Assembly (NCBI GenBank): GCA_002719335.1 | Contig: PBHE01000029.1 | Span: forward strand, 1-39,315 | Reading direction: 5' to 3' | DNA length: 39,315 nt | Source: Acidimicrobiaceae bacterium | Lineage (GTDB): Bacteria; Actinomycetota; Acidimicrobiia; Acidimicrobiales; Poriferisodalaceae | Part shown: in pieces, positions 34,044 through 39,315 of the stretch | Position numbering within the stretch: position 1 is the first letter of the stretch | Layout: each line of letters starts with the position of its first letter | The notes under the pieces: generated by a model | Told to the model about the DNA's origin: nothing | Database searches by the model: none | The model's input: only the letters and a program-made list of their open reading frames with translations | Made by a program: the position numbers and the translations under genes

Positions 34044-35213
34044 GTGGCTGTAAACCTTCCGTTGGTTGAAGTACCGATCGTTGACTACGGGGCCAGTGAG
34101 GGCCAAATGGCTGCCTATCGAGAACGCGGCACCCTCCGCGCTCTTGCGCTGGATAACCGGGGGCCGATCCGTTTTTCCCACAACGGAGACCTTCATCCCG
34201 ACATCATTGACTCTTACAGCCGTCACGGCTTCTACGTGCTCACCGGGGTGATAGAGCAGCGAGAACTTGACGAGATTGAAGACGATGTAGCCGACATGCT
34301 CGACCGGTCTCCGATCACGAAGGACGCCAACATCGATAAGCACGGCAACTCTGCTTTAGGTGTCGGACTCCAAGGACGAAACATCAGTTGGGTTAGACCT
34401 CTATCTGACCCTTTGGGGGGAACCGACGCGGCATACGGACGTCACCAAGCCAAAATGAGCGAACCCTCGCCACCACCAGAGGCACCCGAACATGTCGTGC
34501 AGCTATTTCTCGGCTCCTTGCAATTTTCTGACGCTTGTCTTCGTCTGTATGGCCACCCGAAGCTGCTACGGATCGCCGAGGCGATTAACGGACCCGATTT
34601 CACGCCGTTTAATGAAGCAGTATGGATAAAACAACCAGGGCTCGGCGGGTCGGTGGCTTGGCATCAAGATGGATGGACTCACTGGGACAGCCCTCACCTA
34701 GACGATCACACTCACGGGTTTAACTTCATGGCACAGCTCTACGGTTGCGATGCAACAAACGGTCTCTGGGTAATTCCAGGATCTCATCGCATAGGAAAGG
34801 CCGATATCAAAGGAATGGTCGCAGCTGCGGGATCAGATCGACTTCCAGATGCGGTTCCGTTGATATGTGAACCAGGAGACGTTGCGATAACTAGCCGTCA
34901 AGCCATCCACGGATCGTTCGCTAACACGAGCTCTAAGACCCGCGTCACTATCAATTTTGGGTTTCATCGCCGGGCCTCGGTTTTTGGTATCCAAAGTGGC
35001 GGGGTCCATAACCCCGTCTCGGAATACGACGACGCATACATCTTTGAACGCTCGAAAGCTGTTGCTTGGGCGATTGACGCCCGTTCTCAACATTTCTCGA
35101 ACGAAGAACGGTATGTCTACGAACCCTTCCGAGGTCTGGAAGACCAATTCATCTGGGGTAGCGCGACTAAGACGGATCTTCGCGACTACAACCTACGAGA
35201 CATAGGAATCTGA
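34044..35213 (+). CDS. Phytanoyl-CoA dioxygenase (PhyH) family protein
   Basis: 389 residues of the Fe(II)/2-oxoglutarate oxygenase fold. Iron ligands: H207 and D209 in AWHQDGWTHWD and the distal H289 in QAIHGSFANTS; the 2-oxoglutarate Arg is probably in KTRVTINFGFHRR. An N-terminal extension of about 60 residues precedes the family start (DSYSRHGFYVLTGVI). PhyH-family enzymes hydroxylate very varied substrates, from phytanoyl-CoA to natural products. The GTG at 34044 with GGGGGA 4 nt upstream is chosen; a TTG at 34032 is the alternative. Only one base separates it from the enoyl-CoA hydratase gene, so an acyl-CoA substrate is plausible. Confidence 0.87.
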   Translation: MAVNLPLVEVPIVDYGASEGQMAAYRERGTLRALALDNRGPIRFSHNGDLHPDIIDSYSRHGFYVLTGVIEQRELDEIEDDVADMLDRSPITKDANIDKHGNSALGVGLQGRNISWVRPLSDPLGGTDAAYGRHQAKMSEPSPPPEAPEHVVQLFLGSLQFSDACLRLYGHPKLLRIAEAINGPDFTPFNEAVWIKQPGLGGSVAWHQDGWTHWDSPHLDDHTHGFNFMAQLYGCDATNGLWVIPGSHRIGKADIKGMVAAAGSDRLPDAVPLICEPGDVAITSRQAIHGSFANTSSKTRVTINFGFHRRASVFGIQSGGVHNPVSEYDDAYIFERSKAVAWAIDARSQHFSNEERYVYEPFRGLEDQFIWGSATKTDLRDYNLRDIGI

Positions 35214-35214
35214 A

Positions 35215-36021
35215 ATGGGTGTTCTCGAATATGAGATGGATGGCCAGGTGGCTCTGGTCACATTGAATCGACCCGAATCTCGGAATTCATTGAACCCGGA
35301 ATTGATCGTCACGTTGGCCGAGCTATGGAGCAGTCTTGAACAAGACAATGCTGTAAGAGTTGTGGTGCTGACAGGCGCCGATGGCTCGACATTTTGTTCT
35401 GGGTTCGATCTTGGAACAACTATTCCGCTAATGACTGGGACCAGGGAACCTCAGAACGAGTTCGAGCAGGAAGTAGCAAATGACAACGAACTCATGGCTC
35501 GTGCAACGTTAAGGGGTTACGACCTTGGCAAACCGCTGATCGCGGCTGTGAACGGCCACGCGATCGCCGGTGGAATGGAACTGATGCTGTCATGTGATCT
35601 GCGGGTCGTAGCCCAAGGAGTGAAGCTCGGCCTTTCAGAGGTTGCTTTGGGACTGATACCTGGCATGGGTGGGACGGCTCTGCTGGGTCGGCGGGTGCCG
35701 AGTGCTGTCGCGATGGAGTTGCTACTCGGTGCGCGGCCCATCGTGAGTGACGATCTCGCCCAGTCCGGTTTATTCAATCGTTTAGTACCGAAGTCAGATG
35801 TGTTGAGCACAGCCTTAGCTCTCGCGCAAATAATCGCCTCCAATGCCCCACTCGCGGTTAAAGCCGCCCGGAAAGTAGTGCGAGCCTCTACAGACCTTGA
35901 CGAATCGACCGCTTTAGCTTTGGAGTCCGAGGCAGGAACCGCCCTCATCGACACGGAAGACGCTGTGGAGGGACCGCTGGCGTTCATGGAGAAGCGCACG
36001 CCTGTGTTTCGTGGCCGCTGA
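35215..36021 (+). CDS. Enoyl-CoA hydratase/isomerase family protein
   Basis: 268 residues of the crotonase fold. The CoA oxyanion hole is TFCSGFDLG (59-67) and AIAGGMELML (116-125). The two catalytic glutamates of enoyl-CoA hydratase are matched by E122 (GGMEL) and E142 (LSEVALGLIPGMGGT), so hydration of 2-enoyl-CoA is likely. TAGGA lies 7-8 nt before the ATG. It follows the PhyH gene by a single nucleotide and is presumably co-expressed. Confidence 0.93.
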   Translation: MGVLEYEMDGQVALVTLNRPESRNSLNPELIVTLAELWSSLEQDNAVRVVVLTGADGSTFCSGFDLGTTIPLMTGTREPQNEFEQEVANDNELMARATLRGYDLGKPLIAAVNGHAIAGGMELMLSCDLRVVAQGVKLGLSEVALGLIPGMGGTALLGRRVPSAVAMELLLGARPIVSDDLAQSGLFNRLVPKSDVLSTALALAQIIASNAPLAVKAARKVVRASTDLDESTALALESEAGTALIDTEDAVEGPLAFMEKRTPVFRGR

Positions 36022-36032
36022 GTTGTTTCCTA

Positions 36033-36068
36033 GTTGCTCGCTATTCGAAGCCGTACGTGGTGAGCAAC
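36033..36068. terminator. Weak inverted repeat between convergent genes
   Basis: GTTGCTC (36033-36039) and GAGCAAC (36062-36068) form a perfect 7-bp stem with a 22-nt loop between the enoyl-CoA hydratase gene and the convergent DUF1330-like gene. A second stem, ACGAA/TTCGT (36083-36099), touches the stop codon of the latter. They may terminate transcription but lack clear T-runs. Confidence 0.3.
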
Positions 36069-36098
36069 CTGTCGTCACACGGACGAAAATACAATTCG

Positions 36099-36509
36099 TT
36101 AAGAGTTAGATGGACGCAACGATAGAGCTTGGTCGGAGAGTTCCACGATGTGCGCTTTCTCGACACACACGCGGCGGTAGCGAAACATCTCCCGAGCTCG
36201 GTCAGCGTTAGGTAAATCCAAAAAAGCTTTATGGCTTGGATACCACACCGCCATTACTTCATCGAATTCTTCTAAGTCACCGACGACACAGCCTTGGACT
36301 GGTACTCGCCAAAGAACCGATCCTCCGATTGCTCCCACCGAATGTTCGATAGCACTCATATAGGCCCCGTAGGTCTCTCCATCTGGAAAGTTAACTTCAG
36401 GTTTGTAACGGTTGATGTTCAACATCACAAACGAACTGTCGGAAGCCAAAGCGGCAAGGCTTTTTAGCCTTGAGATCTGCTCATCGTTTGATGTGTTGTT
36501 ATTCGCCAT
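36099..36509 (-). CDS. DUF1330-like dimeric alpha-beta barrel protein
   Basis: 136 residues. After a polar N-terminus the pattern FVMLNINRYKP, YGAYMSAIEHS, GGSVLWRVPVQGCVVGD, VMAVWYPSHKAFLDLPNADR is that of the DUF1330/NIPSNAP-like ferredoxin fold, which dimerises and often binds or rearranges small molecules. No catalytic residue can be named. TAGCGT lies 6 nt before the ATG on the minus strand. It is divergent from the thioesterase gene; function unknown. Confidence 0.72.
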   Translation of the reverse strand: MANNNTSNDEQISRLKSLAALASDSSFVMLNINRYKPEVNFPDGETYGAYMSAIEHSVGAIGGSVLWRVPVQGCVVGDLEEFDEVMAVWYPSHKAFLDLPNADRAREMFRYRRVCVEKAHIVELSDQALSLRPSNS

Positions 36510-36515
36510 GCAAGA

Positions 36516-36521
36516 ACGCTA
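36516..36521 (-). promoter_or_regulatory. -10 hexamer TAGCGT for the DUF1330-like gene
   Basis: On the minus strand TAGCGT ends 6 nt before the ATG at 36509, identical in sequence and distance to the hexamer before the CoA-transferase gene at 420. Confidence 0.5.
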
Positions 36522-36555
36522 CTGCGATCCAACTATCAGGAAACGACAGGAGGCC

Positions 36556-36561
36556 TACTCT
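36556..36561 (+). promoter_or_regulatory. -10 hexamer TACTCT of the thioesterase mini-ORF transcript
   Basis: TACTCT ends 6 nt before the ATG at 36568, the start of a 9-residue frame that overlaps the thioesterase start. It places the mRNA start on the mini-ORF instead of on the thioesterase gene. Confidence 0.4.
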
Positions 36562-36567
36562 CTAGGA

Positions 36568-36597
36568 ATGCCACTAACTCGACGAAACACGTTCTGA
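36568..36597 (+). CDS. Nine-residue leader mini-ORF coupled to the thioesterase gene
   Basis: ATG CCA CTA ACT CGA CGA AAC ACG TTC TGA encodes MPLTRRNTF, and its stop overlaps the thioesterase ATG in TGATG. The thioesterase start has no ribosome-binding site or -10 box of its own, so a ribosome that starts on the leaderless mini-ORF and re-initiates at TGATG is an attractive reading. Peptide function is not expected. Confidence 0.4.
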   Translation: MPLTRRNTF

Positions 36598-37388
36598 TGA
36601 CGCCTCTCGAATATTTCGGTGCTTCACAAAAAGTCGACAGTTGGGAGCTGCAGCTACCGCAGCAGATTCATGGCGCATTTGGTGGAGTGACAGGTGGAGC
36701 GTTAGCCGCGGCAGCAATCGCATTGGGTCGCACCCTCGCGCCAGATCGGGTAGCCACTGGAATCGATATCCACTTTCTGCGTGGACTGTCAACGACCGAA
36801 GCGGTCGTCAAAGTGACAGCACTTTCGTCCGGTCGAAGTCTCACGATTGTTCGAGTCGAATTCACGGACGCATCAGGGCGATCGACCACTGAAGCGCGAG
36901 TCGGATTCGCGGCCCCAGAGATGTTGCGAACCGACATAGAGAGCGCTGGCAACTCCGAGGGACTGATGGGGCCGCCGCCTCTCGATTTAGCATCCTCTGC
37001 CAAGCCGTGGCGTAAACCTGAAGGGGTTGAGGTTCCGATCATTGACACTGCTGCTCCCAGGGCCGCCCGAGTCGGCTCTGCCATCGCGACGTTGGTGACA
37101 ATTCCATGGGAAGCAGTGGATGACGGCAGCGAAGGGGCATGCCTCGCCGCAGATCTTTCAGTCGGCCCTCCCGTCGACGCGGCATTACCTAAGGGCACCT
37201 GGGTTCCTCATCCAAATCCCGATCTATCCCTGCGCTTTTCTGGAAAGGCGACGACCGGAGAACTTGTCGCAATCGCGGCATGCACGCGAATAGTTGATGG
37301 CCTTGCAACGGTAAAAACTGAGGTGTGGCAAGGAGAAGTCCTTGCCGCTACGGGGGTCTCAACCAGTTTGCTGATGGCGAAAAGTTAA
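36597..37388 (+). CDS. Acyl-CoA thioesterase-like double hot-dog protein
   Basis: 263 residues with two hot-dog halves. The first half has QIHGAFGGVTGGALAAAAIALGR and IDIHFLRGLST, matching the TesB-like thioesterase fold seen in actinobacterial proteins; the second ends PNPDLSLRFSGKATTGELVAIAACTRIVDGLATVKTEVW. The family hydrolyses acyl-CoA to free acid. The substrate is unknown and catalytic residues are not certain. Its start is joined to a 9-codon mini-ORF by a TGATG overlap. Confidence 0.75.
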   Translation: MTPLEYFGASQKVDSWELQLPQQIHGAFGGVTGGALAAAAIALGRTLAPDRVATGIDIHFLRGLSTTEAVVKVTALSSGRSLTIVRVEFTDASGRSTTEARVGFAAPEMLRTDIESAGNSEGLMGPPPLDLASSAKPWRKPEGVEVPIIDTAAPRAARVGSAIATLVTIPWEAVDDGSEGACLAADLSVGPPVDAALPKGTWVPHPNPDLSLRFSGKATTGELVAIAACTRIVDGLATVKTEVWQGEVLAATGVSTSLLMAKS

Positions 37389-37500
37389 GCGCCTCATGTT
37401 GGAGACCAAAACTCTCGGTCATTCGAACTCTTCCTTATGAAACTGAACTGAGAGTGCCCACCCTTGTAGGGTCAAGAAAGCCGTTAACGGAGGGGTCGTA

Positions 37501-38718
37501 ATGAAATTTGGAATGCTGTACGAGTTGCAATTGCCTAAACCGTGGGATGAGGGCGCCGAGTTACGGCTCCTCGAAGAAGCGACTGAGCAGATCGTTCTGG
37601 CTGACGAGATCGGAATCGACCATGCGTGGGCAGTTGAGCACCACTTTCTTGAGGAGTATTCACACTGTTCAGCTTCCGATGTTTTCCTTGCCTCGCTCGC
37701 GGCGAAGACTGAACGCATAAGAATCGGTCTTGGTATTCGCCAGGTAATTCCGAACTACAACCATCCGTCTCGAACAGCGGAGACTGTGGCAATGCTTGAT
37801 CTCATTTCCAGGGGACGAGTCGAATTTGGTATCGGAGAAGGGGCTACTCGGCTGGAGTTACGGGGATACGACATCGATGCCCGGCGTAAGCGGGAGTTGT
37901 CGTTGGAAGCAGCTGGCCAGATCGCGAACATGTTGGTGATGGAGCCATATCCAGGTTACGAGGGTGCAGGTTTTTCGATGCCCTGCAGGAATGTGGTACC
38001 TAAACCCATGCAAAAGCCCCATCCTCCTATGTGGATAGCGTGCACTAATCGCGGGACTATCGAGGTCGCTGCGCGTAATGGGCTGGGGGCGCTGGCGTTT
38101 AGTTTCGTTGATCCAGAGGAGGCGAAAACTTGGGCTGATACCTATTACGACATCATCAAAAGCGATGAGTGCGTTCCCTTGGGACACACCGTCAACGCGA
38201 ATTTGGCGATGGTTGCAGGTTTTAGTCTCCACGAGGACGCCGATGAGGCAATGCGACGTGGCATCGACGGTTTTCAGTTCTTCCGGTACGCGGTTAACGC
38301 TTTAGTGGCAAATGAGACTCGTCCTGGTCGCAGCAATCTGTGGGGGGAATACGAAGACCTGCGTGGTCCGGACCTTCCAACTATCGGCGCGCCAGGTATC
38401 GGAACGCCAGAGGATTACACCGCTTTAGTGCAGGAATTTGAAACAGCCGGAGTTGACCAGGTGATCTTTTTGCAGCAAGGCGGCAAAAATGAGCATAAAC
38501 ACATTTGTGAAAGTTTGGAGCTGTTCGGCGAGAAAGTACTCCCCAACTTTGAACCGTTCCGGGATGAACGCGTGGCCCAAAAGAACGCTGAGTTGGCACC
38601 GTATATCGAAGCTGCTCTTGAGCGAAAACAGTGGATGGAACCTCTTACCGATGACGAAATTCCGATCGTTCCGCCATCGCAGGCTAGGGAGTCGTTCTAC
38701 GTCAAGACGGACAGCTAG
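37501..38718 (+). CDS. LLM-class flavin-dependent oxidoreductase
   Basis: 405 residues of the bacterial luciferase fold. Marks: MKFGMLYELQLP, the DEIGIDHAWAVEHHFLEEYSHCS segment, RIRIGLGIRQVIPNYNHPSRTAETVAMLD and SRGRVEFGIGEGATR. It is longer than the oxidoreductase at 4373 and from a different branch, nearer to flavin-dependent monooxygenases. GGAGGGG lies 6 nt before the ATG. An ACCCT/AGGGT inverted repeat (around 37461-37473) upstream could be an operator. It converges on the esterase gene with a 4-nt overlap. Confidence 0.87.
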   Translation: MKFGMLYELQLPKPWDEGAELRLLEEATEQIVLADEIGIDHAWAVEHHFLEEYSHCSASDVFLASLAAKTERIRIGLGIRQVIPNYNHPSRTAETVAMLDLISRGRVEFGIGEGATRLELRGYDIDARRKRELSLEAAGQIANMLVMEPYPGYEGAGFSMPCRNVVPKPMQKPHPPMWIACTNRGTIEVAARNGLGALAFSFVDPEEAKTWADTYYDIIKSDECVPLGHTVNANLAMVAGFSLHEDADEAMRRGIDGFQFFRYAVNALVANETRPGRSNLWGEYEDLRGPDLPTIGAPGIGTPEDYTALVQEFETAGVDQVIFLQQGGKNEHKHICESLELFGEKVLPNFEPFRDERVAQKNAELAPYIEAALERKQWMEPLTDDEIPIVPPSQARESFYVKTDS

Positions 38719-39315
38719 CTGGGGCTTAGCATCCGTCCAAGGAAGGCGTTGATGTCCGATCGAGCTTGCCGCGCTACTGCCGTGGAGGCAGCGAATCCGT
38801 CGAATCCGTGCGGAGCTCCGGGGTACACGTGAAGTTCGGTGGGCACTCCTGCGTGGTTCAGTCGTTGCGCGTATGCGATGTCTTCGTCGGCAAATCCGTC
38901 GAGCGTTCCCACCATTATGAATGTCGGAGGTAAACCCTCAAGGTTGCTCTCTCGGGCAGGTGCTGCATGAGCTGGTACGTCATCACTTTCGAACAATTCG
39001 CCGAGATATGAGCTCCAGCCAAAATGGTTTGATTCGGGAGGCCACACGGGTACATCCCAGTTAGCGGTGACCGTGGTTCGAGTGTCGTCGATCATTGGGT
39101 AGATCAATAGTTGGTAGTCGATTTCGAATTCGCCTCGGTCACGAACCAGTAACGCAAGCGCCGCGGCCATTCCCCCACCGGCGCTTGGTCCGCCGATGCC
39201 GATCCTGTCGGTGTCTGCCCCGACGGTCTCGCCGTTCTCTTTGAGCCACTTCAATCCACTGTAAGAATCTTCCAGCCCAGATGGGTAGGGGTGTTCAGGT
39301 GCTAAACGATATTGC
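38715..39315 (-). CDS. HSL-type alpha/beta hydrolase (carboxylesterase), 5' end outside window
   Basis: 200 codons are visible; the frame stays open to the window edge. It reads YRLAPEHPYPSGLEDSYSGL just inside the border, the classic hormone-sensitive-lipase signature, then nucleophile elbow GGPSAGGG (GDSAGG in most relatives), acid in VGTLDGFADED and His in APHGFDGF. The missing part should hold the HGGG oxyanion motif. A TTG at 39254 is not a start; homology continues upstream of it. Ester substrate unknown. Confidence 0.88.
   Translation of the reverse strand, partial: QYRLAPEHPYPSGLEDSYSGLKWLKENGETVGADTDRIGIGGPSAGGGMAAALALLVRDRGEFEIDYQLLIYPMIDDTRTTVTANWDVPVWPPESNHFGWSSYLGELFESDDVPAHAAPARESNLEGLPPTFIMVGTLDGFADEDIAYAQRLNHAGVPTELHVYPGAPHGFDGFAASTAVARQARSDINAFLGRMLSPS

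Overview
The window looks like chromosome from a free-living, aerobic actinobacterium. Base composition is near 50% GC. It encodes F420-type luciferase-like oxidoreductases, a type-2 LeuA, many CoA-metabolism genes, and many GTG starts with TAnnnT -10 hexamers right upstream. A marine Acidimicrobiia-like lineage would fit, but that is inference; no rRNA or other phylogenetic marker was compared. I see no insertion sequence, prophage, CRISPR array or integrase. The gene order is dense and chromosomal.

Layout. 1-52: 5' part of tRNA-Val(CAC), minus strand. 420-4258: CoA-transferase, membrane-anchored DnaJ-domain protein, zinc-ribbon protein and RF3. 4373-6894: F420-type oxidoreductase overlapping a thiolase-like protein that lacks the nucleophilic Cys. 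6962-9834: divergent Ppx/GppA-like protein, then leuA behind a leucine-rich leader peptide and hairpins (a classical attenuator). 9875-14251: alpha/beta hydrolase, membrane-fused MurF-like ligase, Ddl-like ligase and a Cys-repeat lipoprotein, all overlapping or nearly so. 14257-19810: TetR regulator, a perfect palindromic operator, and a three-gene lipid operon (acyl-CoA-reductase-like SDR fused to a HAD domain, LarA-like protein, PlsC-like acyltransferase). 19893-26301: aconitase, a hairpin-rich gap, LysR regulator, short acyl-CoA carboxylase beta subunit, and citrate synthase with a structured leader. 26331-31847: quinone oxidoreductase, acyl-CoA dehydrogenase, tyrosine phosphatase, STAS-less SulP transporter, MBL hydrolase and PGPGW protein. 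31882-39315: class I fumarase, DUF805, PhyH dioxygenase, enoyl-CoA hydratase, DUF1330-like protein, thioesterase with a mini-ORF leader, luciferase-like oxidoreductase and a truncated HSL-type esterase.

How the genes fit together. Aconitase, citrate synthase and fumarase supply three TCA-cycle steps. Acyl-CoA dehydrogenase, enoyl-CoA hydratase, thiolase-like protein, CoA-transferase, thioesterase and carboxyltransferase point to a broad acyl-CoA economy. The MurF-like and Ddl-like pair serves peptidoglycan precursor or D-Ala-D-Ala chemistry.

Most notable signals: (1) the leuA attenuator; (2) the TetR-controlled SDR-HAD / LarA-like / PlsC operon, with an exact 8-2-8 operator and altered catalytic motifs in two of its enzymes; (3) a repeated promoter architecture, a TAnnnT hexamer ending exactly 6-7 nt before the start codon of about a dozen genes, implying widespread leaderless mRNAs and correcting several starts; (4) a candidate structured RNA ahead of citrate synthase; (5) a tandem hairpin array after aconitase.
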